Below are positions 53,841 through 63,600 of a stretch of 64,000 nt of DNA, in pieces. The number at the start of each line of letters is the position of its first letter. The first letter of the stretch is position 1. A program made the translations under genes and the position numbers. The notes under the pieces are model-generated. The model saw nothing but the letters and a program-made list of their open reading frames with translations, had not been told where the DNA came from and did no database searches. This stretch comes from CBDDYU01 sp965235655 (lineage in GTDB: Bacteria > Pseudomonadota > Alphaproteobacteria > Pelagibacterales > Pelagibacteraceae): positions 1 to 64,000 of the forward strand of contig CBDDYU010000003.1 of assembly GCA_965235655.1 (NCBI GenBank). Reading direction: 5' to 3'.

Positions 53841-54728
53841 TTATTTCCAATCGCCAATTTTACTAAATAGAAAATTTCTAAAAGCCTGAACTCTAGCTGT
53901 ATTTTTAAGTGACTGAGGATAAACAAAATGAGCTTCTGTAATTGGTCCCTCTGATTTAGGTAACACTTTTATTACATTGTTGGAATTTGAAACCAAATAT
54001 TCTGGTAAGGCAGCCAAACCTACACCTGACTCTACCGCTAACAATAAACCCATAACACTATTTACTTTCATTATTGATTTTCTTTTTTTCCCATCATGCA
54101 TACCAAGCTTTAATGCCCAGTCTGGATTGTAAACTGGCGAAGGTGCACCTTTGCCAAAAGATATAAATTTATGCTTATTTAAATCCGGTATTGTTTTTGG
54201 CATTCCATTTTTTTCTAAATACTTGTTTGAACCATAAATATAATACTTTATATCAACTAATTTTTTTTGAATATAATTTAGCTGTTTTGGTCTTCTCATA
54301 AAAATTCCAATGTCTGCTTGACGAGTACTTAAATCTAATTCTTTATCATCGAATATAAGTTCAATTTCAATTTCAGGATTAAGTCTCATAAACTCTTCAA
54401 TTCTTGGAGTTAACCAGTGAGTACCAAAACTTCTTACAGTTGTGATTGTTAATTTGCCTGTGGGTTTATTTTTTTGATCACCTAATGAACTTTCTACTTC
54501 TTTTAATTTGCTAATTACCTCATGAGCAGTTTTAAAAACGTATTCACCATTTTCGGTTAAGGTTAATCCTCTTGCATGTCTTTCAAACAATTGAACTTTT
54601 AAATCTTGTTCTAATGACTGAATTTGTCTACTAATAGCAGATTGACTAAGGTTGAGATTTACGGTTGCGTTAGTAAAGCTTCCAGCTTCTGCAACAGCAT
54701 GAAATATTTTTAATTTATCCCAATCCAT
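53841..54728 (-). CDS. LysR-type transcriptional regulator
   Basis: The 295-residue regulator has an N-terminal winged helix (KLKIFHAVAEAGSFTNATVNL, SQSAISRQIQSLEQ) and a periplasmic-binding-like effector domain. It is directly after the acuI-like gene (1-base gap), in the same direction. It is the likely regulator of that gene or of itself. The effector is unknown. Confidence 0.88.
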   Translation of the reverse strand: MDWDKLKIFHAVAEAGSFTNATVNLNLSQSAISRQIQSLEQDLKVQLFERHARGLTLTENGEYVFKTAHEVISKLKEVESSLGDQKNKPTGKLTITTVRSFGTHWLTPRIEEFMRLNPEIEIELIFDDKELDLSTRQADIGIFMRRPKQLNYIQKKLVDIKYYIYGSNKYLEKNGMPKTIPDLNKHKFISFGKGAPSPVYNPDWALKLGMHDGKKRKSIMKVNSVMGLLLAVESGVGLAALPEYLVSNSNNVIKVLPKSEGPITEAHFVYPQSLKNTARVQAFRNFLFSKIGDWK

Positions 54729-55730
54729 TTATTTATTTACATCTACAATATATCTTCCAGACGTTTCTCCCTTTAACATTTTTGAATATACTTCAATTAA
54801 ATCCTCTAAACTTATTATTTTTATAGATTGTTCTAATTTTTTAAAATCAATAATACTTGAAACTTCGTTCCAAACAAATTCTCTTCTTTTGATAGAAGCA
54901 TTAACAGAATTAATACCCCAAAGTTTTACACCTCTGATAATAAATGGCATAACTGTTGTATTTAATTTATAATCAGATGCATTTCCACAGGCAGCAACTA
55001 TTCCATTATCTTTAGTTTGAGCTAAACAATTTGCTAAAATTTTACCACCCACGGTATCCACAACTCCATCCCACAAACCTTTATCTAATGGTCTAGAATC
55101 CTTGTCTAATTCGTCTTTATTTATAATGCTTTTTGCACCTAATGATTTTAAATAATCTTCGTTTGATTTTTTTCCTGTCACTGCAGTAACATTGTATCCA
55201 AACTTAGACAATATCATAACCGCAATGCTACCGACGCCACCAGAAGCTCCTGTTACCAATACATCTTTTACTTTTTCTCCTAGCAATAATTCTTCTCGTG
55301 CTTTAATTGCGAATGCGCACAATAAAGCGGTTAAGCCAGCCGTACCCATAATCATGGCTTCTTTAGATGATAGGTTCGATGGTTTTTTTACTAAAAAATC
55401 TGCATTTACTTTTGCATATTGAGAGAAACCGCCATAAAAAATTTCACCCACTCTCCAGCCAGTTAAAATAACTTGATCATCTTTTTTAAATTTTTCATTT
55501 TCACTCTCAACTACTGTTCCTGAAAAATCTATTCCAGGTATATGAGGGTATTCTTTAACAAGTTTTGCACCATTATTTAAAATTAATGCATCTTTATAAT
55601 TTAAACATGAGTAATCAATCTTAACTGTTACATCACCATGTTTTAAAAAAGATTGATCTACAGTTTCAACTTTTCTGGAAAAGCTCTCTCCTTCTTGATT
55701 GAGGATTATTGCTTTAAATTGATTAGACAC
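54729..55730 (-). CDS. acuI: Acrylyl-CoA reductase (AcuI/YhdH family)
   Basis: The 333-residue zinc-free MDR oxidoreductase matches YhdH/AcuI: LNYKDALILNNGAKLVKEYPH near residue 42, the NADPH fold VTGASGGVGSIAVMIL near residue 158 and WGINSVNASIKRREFVW near residue 272. In DMSP-using marine bacteria AcuI reduces acrylyl-CoA to propionyl-CoA, which removes a toxic product. A DmdA-like gene lies elsewhere in the window, so DMSP use is possible. The LysR regulator follows. Substrate identity is from family knowledge. Confidence 0.82.
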   Translation of the reverse strand: MSNQFKAIILNQEGESFSRKVETVDQSFLKHGDVTVKIDYSCLNYKDALILNNGAKLVKEYPHIPGIDFSGTVVESENEKFKKDDQVILTGWRVGEIFYGGFSQYAKVNADFLVKKPSNLSSKEAMIMGTAGLTALLCAFAIKAREELLLGEKVKDVLVTGASGGVGSIAVMILSKFGYNVTAVTGKKSNEDYLKSLGAKSIINKDELDKDSRPLDKGLWDGVVDTVGGKILANCLAQTKDNGIVAACGNASDYKLNTTVMPFIIRGVKLWGINSVNASIKRREFVWNEVSSIIDFKKLEQSIKIISLEDLIEVYSKMLKGETSGRYIVDVNK

Positions 55731-55734
55731 AGCT

Positions 55735-56355
55735 TTATTTACTTATAAATCTTAAATACCTATTTTGAATACTTAAATCTTCTTTGAATTGTCCAACGAA
55801 ATAGTTTGTAACTGTAGTCGCATTTTCTTTTTTGATACCTCTCATAGTCATACATTGATGTGCAGCATCTATTGTAACTGCTACACCCTTCGCATCCAGA
55901 GCTGACATTAAAGATTGAGCTATTTGCATTGTTAATCTTTCTTGGGTTTGTAGTCTTTTAGAAAAAACTTCTACAACACGTGCTAACTTACTAAGACCAA
56001 CTACTCTTGATTTAGGAATATATGCTACATGAGCTGTTCCAACAATTGGAGCCATATGATGTTCACAATGACTTGATACAGAAATATTTTTTTCTACTAC
56101 CATATCATCATAACCTTCAACATCACCAAAAGTCTTTTCTAGAATTTTATTTGCATCTAGGCCATAACCTCCAAAATATTCTTTATAAGCCTTAACCACC
56201 CTCTTGGGTGTTTCTAACAAACCTTCTCTGTTAGGGTTTTCTCCCATCCAAGATAAGATTGTTTTAAAAGCTTCTTCAGCTTCTTGATCAGTTACTTTTT
56301 TAATTTCCTGGTTATCTGTATCTTTAACTAATTTCATCGAACGTTTTATACCCAT
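55735..56355 (-). CDS. folE: GTP cyclohydrolase I (FolE)
   Basis: The 206-residue enzyme converts GTP to dihydroneopterin triphosphate, the first step of folate synthesis. Zinc ligands are seen in SSHCEHHMAP near residue 95 and HQCMTMRG near residue 168, along with QERLTMQIAQ. The start at 56355 is the first ATG; a later Met (MKLVKD) is possible. It follows the acuI gene at a 4-base distance on the same strand (upstream of it). Folate is relevant to the many folate-dependent enzymes here. Confidence 0.93.
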   Translation of the reverse strand: MGIKRSMKLVKDTDNQEIKKVTDQEAEEAFKTILSWMGENPNREGLLETPKRVVKAYKEYFGGYGLDANKILEKTFGDVEGYDDMVVEKNISVSSHCEHHMAPIVGTAHVAYIPKSRVVGLSKLARVVEVFSKRLQTQERLTMQIAQSLMSALDAKGVAVTIDAAHQCMTMRGIKKENATTVTNYFVGQFKEDLSIQNRYLRFISK

Positions 56356-56413
56356 AAATTAACGTTTTTAAAATATTTAATATACTGAGATTTGTGCTAC
56401 ATAATCCCCTAAA

Positions 56414-56881
56414 ATGTTCAAAAAAAGAGAAAATGTTATTGAAATTGAAGAGGGTAACCTTCTTTCACCTAAATTTGATAATGACGGACTAATACCAGTC
56501 ATTACCATGTGCTCCAAAACTAAAGATATTTTAATGCATGGCTATATGAACGTTGAAGCGCTAAAAAAAACAATAGAAACCAAAGAAGCTCATTATTTTA
56601 GCAGGTCAAGAAAATCAATTTGGCATAAAGGCAAAACTAGTGGTTTTACTCAAAAAGTTACAGAAATAAGAATTGATGACGATCAAGACTCTATATGGTT
56701 AACTGTGGATATTGGTGATGGTGCTAGCTGTCATGTAGGTTATAGATCTTGTTTTTATAGATCTGTTCCATTAGGGCCAATTGACAATGGAAGAAAAATT
56801 GAAATGGAATTTCTAGAAAAAGAAAAGAAATTTGATCCAGAAGAAGTTTACAAAGGCCAACCAAATCCAACGAAAATTTAA
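56414..56881 (+). CDS. hisI: Phosphoribosyl-AMP cyclohydrolase (HisI)
   Basis: HisI opens the purine ring of phosphoribosyl-AMP in histidine synthesis. The 155-residue protein has the signature SRSRKSIWHKGKTSG near residue 70 and the zinc Cys in CHVGYRSCFYRS near residue 108, with DDDQDSIWLTVDIGDG between. It is not in a his operon but divergent from folE. The next gene starts with no gap. Length is normal for a monofunctional HisI with a C-terminal extension. Confidence 0.92.
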   Translation: MFKKRENVIEIEEGNLLSPKFDNDGLIPVITMCSKTKDILMHGYMNVEALKKTIETKEAHYFSRSRKSIWHKGKTSGFTQKVTEIRIDDDQDSIWLTVDIGDGASCHVGYRSCFYRSVPLGPIDNGRKIEMEFLEKEKKFDPEEVYKGQPNPTKI

Positions 56882-57256
56882 ATGACGGAAAAACAAAAAA
56901 ATGTTCTAGGTGAAAAACTAGAAGATTGTTCTTTTGATCCTTTAACTGGTTGGTATCGTGATGGATGTTGTAATACAGACGATAACGATCATGGAGTTCA
57001 CACTGTTTGTGCTAAAGTTACAACAGAATTTTTAGAATGGTGTAAAGAAGCAGGAAATGATTTAATTACACCACATCCTGAATTTGGATTTCCTGGATTA
57101 AAAGATGGAGATGGGTGGTGTGTTTGTGCAAGCTGGTATGCAAAAGCAGTTGAAGCTGGAAAAGGTTGTCCAATATATCTAAAGAGCACTCATCAAAATA
57201 CTTTAAAAATTTTACCTATCGAAACTTTGAAAAAATTTGCTATTGATATCTCTTAA
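56882..57256 (+). CDS. DUF2237 family protein
   Basis: The 124-residue protein matches DUF2237 (LGEKLEDCSFDPLTGWYRDGCCNT, then HTVCAKVTTEFLEWCKEAGNDL, and GFPGLKDGDGWCVCASWYAKA). The family is widespread in marine bacteria and algae, and its function is unknown. The sequence is rich in conserved Cys and Trp. It starts directly after the hisI stop and is co-transcribed. Confidence 0.85.
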   Translation: MTEKQKNVLGEKLEDCSFDPLTGWYRDGCCNTDDNDHGVHTVCAKVTTEFLEWCKEAGNDLITPHPEFGFPGLKDGDGWCVCASWYAKAVEAGKGCPIYLKSTHQNTLKILPIETLKKFAIDIS

Positions 57257-57290
57257 AAGTTGTTGGGCAGATTTTTTTTAAAAAATTAAA

Positions 57291-58910
57291 TTACATATTG
57301 CCATATTTTGGTCCTCCACTACCTTCAGGGGTTACCCAAGTAATATTTTGCGAAGGTTCTTTGATATCACAAGTTTTACAGTGAATACAATTTTGGGAAT
57401 TTATGACAAATTTATTTTTACCATTTTCATTTTGAACTTCATATACTCCTGCTGGACAATATCTTTGAGCAGGTTCATCAAATTTTTCTAGAGTATAGTT
57501 TATTGGTAGCTCTGGATCTTTAAGTTTTAAATGAACTGGCTGATTATCAGCGTGATTAGTTCCTGTTAAATAAACAGAACTTGTTTTGTCAAAAGTAATA
57601 ATATTATCTGGTTTTGGATATTCGATTTTAGGCATATCCTTAGCATCCTTTAAAGTTTCGTGATCAGCGTGTTTATGTCTCAATGTAAAAGGTAATTTTC
57701 CTTTAAACAATATCTGGTCAATTCCAGTAAATATAATCCCAAGGATTAAACCCCAACTAAAGCTAGGCTTAACATTTCTTGCTCTAAATAGTTCTTCATA
57801 AACCCAACTAGTTTTAAATCTCTCCTCATAATCAGATAAATCTTTATTATCTTTTATATGATCAACTATTGTTTCTGCAGCAATCATTCCACTTTTCATC
57901 GCTGTATGAGAGCCTTTTATTTTTGGCATATTGAGAGTTCCGGCATCACATCCTATTAGTAAGGCGCCTGGCATATGCATTTTAGGTAAACTTTGAATAC
58001 CTCCTTCAATTAAAGCTCTTGCGCCATATGAAATTCTTTTCCCACCTTCAATAATTTTTTTTATTGAAGGATGTGTTTTAAATCTTTGAAATTCATCAAA
58101 AGGAGACAAATGAGGATTTTTATAATCTAAACCAATTACATAACCTAAAAAAACTTGTTTATTTTCTGCGTGATATATAAAGCTACCTCCATAGGTATTA
58201 TTATCTAACGGCCATCCGGCTGTGTGCATTACCAAACCTTCTTCATGATTTTTTTCATTAATTTCCCAAATTTCTTTGAATCCAATTCCGTATTGTTGTG
58301 GGTCTTTATCTTTATTAAGATCAAAATTTTTGATTAGCTGTTTTCCTAAATGTCCTCTGCATCCTTCAGCAAAAACTGTTACTTTACCTATTAACTCAAT
58401 TCCTGGTTCAAAACTATCTTTCTTATTACCATCTTTATCAATTCCCATATCTTGGGTGACAACTCCTTTTACAGATCCATCTTCATTATATAAAATTTCA
58501 CTTGCTGGAAATCCTGGGAATATTTCTACTCCTAAAGCTTCTGCTTGCTCAGCTAACCATCTACATAAATTTGCAAGACTTATAATATAGTTCTTATGGT
58601 TTTGTTGAACAGCTGGTAATAACCATGTTGGCCAACTTAAAGATTTTGTTTTTCCTAAAAATAAAAATTTTTCTTTACTAACTTTAGTTTTAACTGGAGC
58701 ATTTAAATCTCTCCAATTGGGTAATAATTCATCTAAAGCTCTCGTTTCAAAAACATTCCCACTTAAAATATGCGCTCCAATCTCTGAAGCTTTTTCTAAA
58801 AGACAAACATTTAAATTTGAATCAATTTGCTTTAATTTTATGGCAGTAGATAATCCAGATGGCCCACCACCCACAATTACAACATCATACTCCATTGACT
58901 CTCTAGACAT
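57291..58910 (-). CDS. Electron transfer flavoprotein-ubiquinone oxidoreductase
   Basis: This 539-residue flavoprotein takes electrons from ETF to ubiquinone at the inner membrane. It has the FAD fold VIVGGGPSGLSTAIKL near residue 10, the quinone-binding central region and the C-terminal 4Fe-4S motif CIHCKTCDIKEP near residue 508, preceded by RYCPAGVYEV. Its end, SGGPKYGNM, is the family norm. It is encoded after etfA with 22 bases between the genes, so the electron path from dimethylglycine dehydrogenase to quinone is complete in this cluster. Confidence 0.93.
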   Translation of the reverse strand: MSRESMEYDVVIVGGGPSGLSTAIKLKQIDSNLNVCLLEKASEIGAHILSGNVFETRALDELLPNWRDLNAPVKTKVSKEKFLFLGKTKSLSWPTWLLPAVQQNHKNYIISLANLCRWLAEQAEALGVEIFPGFPASEILYNEDGSVKGVVTQDMGIDKDGNKKDSFEPGIELIGKVTVFAEGCRGHLGKQLIKNFDLNKDKDPQQYGIGFKEIWEINEKNHEEGLVMHTAGWPLDNNTYGGSFIYHAENKQVFLGYVIGLDYKNPHLSPFDEFQRFKTHPSIKKIIEGGKRISYGARALIEGGIQSLPKMHMPGALLIGCDAGTLNMPKIKGSHTAMKSGMIAAETIVDHIKDNKDLSDYEERFKTSWVYEELFRARNVKPSFSWGLILGIIFTGIDQILFKGKLPFTLRHKHADHETLKDAKDMPKIEYPKPDNIITFDKTSSVYLTGTNHADNQPVHLKLKDPELPINYTLEKFDEPAQRYCPAGVYEVQNENGKNKFVINSQNCIHCKTCDIKEPSQNITWVTPEGSGGPKYGNM

Positions 58911-58932
58911 AAAGTATTTTTATCTTTAAGGA

Positions 58933-59886
58933 TTATTTTTGTATAGTGTTTAATTTATTCAGCTCTTCTAAAAACTGAGGAAGGGCCTCAAATAAATCAG
59001 CCTCAAGACCATAATCAGCAACGCTAAAAATTGGAGCTTCGCCATCTTTATTAATTGCAACAATAACCTTACTTTCTTTCATGCCTGCTAAATGTTGAAT
59101 TGCTCCTGATATTCCAACAGCAATGTATAAATCTGGTACCACTACTTTTCCAGTTTGACCCACTTGATGATCATTTGTTATATATCCTGCATCTACAGCA
59201 GCTCTTGAAGCTCCAATAGCTGCACCCAATTTATCTGCGACATCTGCAATTAATTTAAAATTATCTCCACTTTGCATTCCTCTGCCACCTGAAACAACTA
59301 TTCTTGCTGTTCCAAGTTCTGGTCTATCAGATTTAACTTCTTCTCTTTTTATAAATTTAGTTTGAATAAATTCTTCAGCACCTTCTGCTTTTTCAATTGG
59401 CGCAGATCCTCCAGAACTTTCACATGCGTCGAAAGAAGTTGGTCTAATAGTAATACATTTTTTAGAGTCATTACTTTTTACAGTAGCAAAAGCGTTTCCA
59501 GCATATATAGGTCGTAAAAAAGTATCTGATGATATCACTTTTGTAATGTCACTAATTTGTGATGTATCTAAAATTGCTGCAATTCTAGGCATCAAATTTT
59601 TACCAAAAGTATTAGCAGAAGAAACAATATGAGAATAATTTGCAGATAATTTAACAACCACAGGAGCAAAATTTTCAGCTGTAAAATTTTCATAATGAGC
59701 GGCCTCTACACTAATTACTTTTTTTACTAGCGGTAAGGCTGAAAGAGCTTTTTGTGCTTCCTCGGAGTTATTACCAATAATTAAAGCATGCACATCCTGA
59801 TCAATTTGAGAGGCAGCGGTAACTGCATTCAAAGTAAATGGTCTTAATTCTTTATTATTGTGTTCTGCAATTAATAAAACTGACAT
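58933..59886 (-). CDS. etfA: Electron transfer flavoprotein alpha subunit
   Basis: The 317-residue protein has the C-terminal FAD-binding block VVSGGRGMQSGDNF near residue 200, GASRAAVDAGYI, GQTGKVVVPDLYIAVGISGAIQH near residue 255 and the final SVADYGLEADLFEALP. It pairs with EtfB to carry electrons from dehydrogenases to ETF-QO. It overlaps etfB by one base. Confidence 0.95.
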   Translation of the reverse strand: MSVLLIAEHNNKELRPFTLNAVTAASQIDQDVHALIIGNNSEEAQKALSALPLVKKVISVEAAHYENFTAENFAPVVVKLSANYSHIVSSANTFGKNLMPRIAAILDTSQISDITKVISSDTFLRPIYAGNAFATVKSNDSKKCITIRPTSFDACESSGGSAPIEKAEGAEEFIQTKFIKREEVKSDRPELGTARIVVSGGRGMQSGDNFKLIADVADKLGAAIGASRAAVDAGYITNDHQVGQTGKVVVPDLYIAVGISGAIQHLAGMKESKVIVAINKDGEAPIFSVADYGLEADLFEALPQFLEELNKLNTIQK

Positions 59887-60635
59887 TAAATTACCTTTGC
59901 TTCATTTTTAAGTTTTTGAACAAGTTCTGCAACATTAGCTACTTTAATTCCTGCTTTTCTTTTTGGTGGCTCCTCCACTTTGATTTGTTGAATTCTTGGA
60001 GATATATCAACACCAAGGTCAGAGGCGCTTAGAAGATCTATAGTCTTTTTTTTTGCTTTCATTATATTTGGTAATGAAGCGTATCTTGGCTCATTAAGTC
60101 TTAAGTCACAAGTTACTACTGCTGGTAAATTAATTTCAATTGTCTCAAGCCCTTCATCAACTTCTCTAACTACTTCTAATTTATTATCTTTAACATCTAT
60201 TTTTGATGCAAATGTAGCTTGTGGCCAATTCAAAAGTGCACTTAACATTTGACCGGTTTGATTACAATCATCATCAATTGCTTGTTTCCCCATTAAAACT
60301 AAATCAGGTTTTTCTTTATCAACTATTTTTTGTAAAAGCTTAGACACCATAAGAGGCTCTAAAATACCATCAGCTTTAACATGAATTCCTCGATCTGCTC
60401 CTACCGCTAATGCTTTTCTTACAGTTTCTTGAGCTTTTTCTTCACCAATTGTTACTGCAATAATTTCGGTTGCTTTTCCAGACTCTTTAATCTTTACCGC
60501 TTCTTCAACTGCATTGTCATCAGGTGGATTAGTTGACATTTTAACGTTATCGGTGACTACTCCAGATTCGTCTTCTTTTACTCTGATTTGTACGTTGTAA
60601 TCGATTACTCTTTTTACAGCGACTAAAATTTTCAT
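59886..60635 (-). CDS. etfB: Electron transfer flavoprotein beta subunit
   Basis: The 249-residue protein has the N-terminus [51 protein letters not shown] near residue 110 and the signature [20 protein letters not shown]. It binds AMP and forms the ETF heterodimer. Its start overlaps the stop of the dimethylglycine dehydrogenase-like gene (TAATG), so it is expressed with the dehydrogenase that gives it electrons. Confidence 0.95.
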   Translation of the reverse strand: MKILVAVKRVIDYNVQIRVKEDESGVVTDNVKMSTNPPDDNAVEEAVKIKESGKATEIIAVTIGEEKAQETVRKALAVGADRGIHVKADGILEPLMVSKLLQKIVDKEKPDLVLMGKQAIDDDCNQTGQMLSALLNWPQATFASKIDVKDNKLEVVREVDEGLETIEINLPAVVTCDLRLNEPRYASLPNIMKAKKKTIDLLSASDLGVDISPRIQQIKVEEPPKRKAGIKVANVAELVQKLKNEAKVI

Positions 60636-63069
60636 TAAGCTCTCAATAATTTATTTTCCGGATCGTAAGGACTTTCATCCATAATCGCAGCATCGTACAT
60701 AGTTCCTAAAATATCTACTTTTAATTTTTGTCCAATTGTCGCAAATTCAGGTTTGATCATTGCTAATGCCATAGATTTATCAAGTCTAAATCCATATTCT
60801 CCACCTGTTGCTCTACCTACAACTTGATCATTATAATAAATTGGATTATTACCAAGTACATCAGCATCTGTAGTGTTATAAACTTCAAGCGTAACTAACT
60901 TGTTTTCAAAACCTTTTTCTCTCCATTTGTTTAAAGCTTCTAACCCTATAAAGTTTCCTTTGTTAGGATGAATAAATCTATCTAAACCTGACTCATAAGG
61001 TGAATATTCAATTGACATTTCGGTTCCGACTAATTTGTAAGATTTCTCCAATCTTAAACTATTCATTGCTCTAATTCCAAAAGGTTTTAAACCTAGATCT
61101 TTTCCAGCTTCCATCAATTTATCAAAAATATGATTTTGATATTCAATTGGATGATGTAATTCCCAGCCAAGTTCACCAACAAAATTTACTCGCATGGCAT
61201 TAACTGGTGCATAACCTACATTAATATTTTGTGACGTAAGCCATTTGAAATTTTCATTTGAAAAATCATCTGTAGAAACTTTTTGCATTAGCTCTCTCGC
61301 TTTTGGACCTGCTACTACCAATACCCCAGTGCTATTTGTTAGATCTTCAAAAATTACCGACCCATCATGTTGGCATCCATTTTTTTATCCAGTCATGATC
61401 TAATCTTAAATTAGCGCCAGCTGATACAAGATAAAAACTATCCTCAGCTTCTCGCATAATTGTAAATTCTGAATGCACTCCACCTTTTGTATTAAGTGCA
61501 TGACATAAATTTATTCTACCAATTTTTTTTGGTAAGTTTATTAGCAACTAAATAATCTAAAAATTCCTCTGCTTTGGGTCCTTTTATTCTACATTTTGCA
61601 AATGCAGTCATGTCTAATAAACCAACATTCTCTTTTACGTTTTGACATTCTTTTTTAATTGCATCAAACCATTTAGATCTTCTAAATGACCAGTCATCTT
61701 TTTGCTCCATCCCATCTGTTGCAAAAAAGTTGGGTCTTTCCCAACCAAATTTTTGTCCAAACACAGCTCCTAAATCTTTCATTCGCTCATAGCAAGGGGA
61801 AGTTCTTAAAGGTCTTGCTGCAGGTCTTTCTTCATCAGGGTAATGAACAATAAATACATGGCTATAAGCCTCTTCATTTTTAGCTTTTAGATAAGATTTA
61901 GTAGCATAATCTCCGTATCTTCTTGGCTCTACTCCCAACATATCAATAGTTGGCTCACCATCAACAATCCATTCGGCTAACTGCCATCCTGCTCCACCTG
62001 CTGCAGTAATTCCAAAACTATGTCCTTCATTGATCCAGAAGTTTTTTAATCCCCATGCAGGTCCTACAATAGGATTACCGTCTGGAGTATAACAAATTGC
62101 TCCATTGTAAACTTTTTTTACTCCTACTTCTCCAAATGCTGGAACTCGATGAATTGCTCCCTCGATATGTGGAGCTAATCTATCTAAATCTTCTTGGAAT
62201 AATTCGTATTCAGAATCTTTTGATGGTCCATTAACATAACATGCAGGAGCTCCATCTTCATATGGACCTAATATTAGTCCACCTGCTTCTTCTCTCATAT
62301 ACCATCTACTATCACTATCTCTTAATACTCCCATTTCAGGTAAGCCATCTTTTTTTCTTTTTAAAATTTCTGGATGTGGTTCAGTAACGATGTACTGATG
62401 CTCAACTGGAATTACCGGAATATCTAATCCAACCATTTTTCCAGTTTGTCTTGCAAAGTTTCCAGAGCAAGAAATAATATGTTCACATTCAATTGATCCT
62501 TTGTCAGTTTCTACTACCCAGCCATCTTTATTTTGTTTCATAGCTAAGACAGTTGTATTTCTATAAATTTCAGCTCCCATGTTTCTTGCGCCTGTAGCAA
62601 GAGCTTGAGTTAAATCAGCTGGTTGAATGTATCCGTCTTCAGGATGCTGAATGGCTCCAACTAAATCATCAACATGACACAATGGCCAAATTTCTTTTAC
62701 TTGTTGTGGGGTTAAAAATTTTACATCTACTCCGATTGTTTTTGCAACACCCGCATACTGATGATATTCGTCCATTCTATCTTTGGTACTTGCCAATCTA
62801 ATATTTGATACAACGCTAAAACCAACATTTTTTCCTGTTTCTTCTTCTAATTTTTTATACAAGTTGACTGCATATTTATGAAGTTGTCCTACTGAATAAC
62901 TCATATTAAACAAAGGTAATAATCCGGCAGCATGCCAAGTAGATCCTGATGTTAATTCTTTTCTTTCAACAAGAACCACATCTGACCAACCTTTTTTTGC
63001 TAAATGATAAAGCGCACTAACACCAACAACTCCACCGCCGACTACAACAACTTTTGCTTTAGATTTCAT
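60635..63069 (-). pseudogene. Dimethylglycine/sarcosine dehydrogenase-like enzyme (copy 2), split by two +1 frameshifts
   Basis: Three frames make one protein of about 810 residues, nearly the same as copy 1 (809). The FAD fold (VVGGGVVGVSALYHLAKKGW) and WHAAG covalent-flavin site are in the first. The middle (KKIGRINLCHALNTKGGVH and following) lies in the second. The third has the folate domain (VAGPKARELMQ, GELGWELH). The first break is in an A8 run near 61525, where one A fewer restores NKLTKKIGRI. The second is near 61361-61370 after KKWMP. The product passes electrons to the EtfB/EtfA encoded immediately downstream. Two extra bases in an otherwise well kept gene suggest sequence error. 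Confidence 0.85.
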
Positions 63070-63126
63070 AAAGCAATTCCTACTAAATTTTTAATCAATC
63101 CGAAACAAAAATGTATCTGTGGATAA

Positions 63127-63600
63127 TTAAATTGAGCTGCCTAATGGAATTGGGTTAGAAACCATTGTCGTCAACCAACAATCCTTTAAAGGGCCTTCAC
63201 CCTCATATTTTTCAACTTGCCAATTGAACTTATGATAGATTTTATTTTTATCTAAGATGACAACTTCATACTGAGCCCATTTATCACTGTTTCCCAAAGG
63301 GTTGATAGTGTGCTCAAGGTGGCTTATTAGCATTTGATAAGAGTCACCTTTAATCATTTTAGTAAAGTTATCTAAAGGTCCAGTATATTTTTTATTATTC
63401 GGATGGGCGAAATTCCAAGTTTGCTTTATTCCAAAATCCTCAGAAATTTTATCATTATTTTGTAGTCCAGTTAGTTGGATTTTAACTACATCGTATGGCT
63501 TTATATTATTATTTGGCTCTAATAAATCAGCTTTGGAGATTGATGCACTTAAAAAAATTACTAAAAAAAGATTAAATATTGTTGGCAGTTTTTTTAACAT
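63127..63600 (-). CDS. DUF4864-like exported protein
   Basis: The 157-residue protein has a signal peptide (IFNLFLVIFLSASISKADL) and resembles DUF4864: YDVVKIQLTGLQNND near residue 40, WNFAHPNNKKYTGPLDNF near residue 67, GSLLNPLGN-type turn and CWLTTMVSNPIP at the end. Periplasmic. Function unknown. The start overlaps the flavodoxin-fold gene by 29 bases. Confidence 0.68.
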   Translation of the reverse strand: MLKKLPTIFNLFLVIFLSASISKADLLEPNNNIKPYDVVKIQLTGLQNNDKISEDFGIKQTWNFAHPNNKKYTGPLDNFTKMIKGDSYQMLISHLEHTINPLGNSDKWAQYEVVILDKNKIYHKFNWQVEKYEGEGPLKDCWLTTMVSNPIPLGSSI

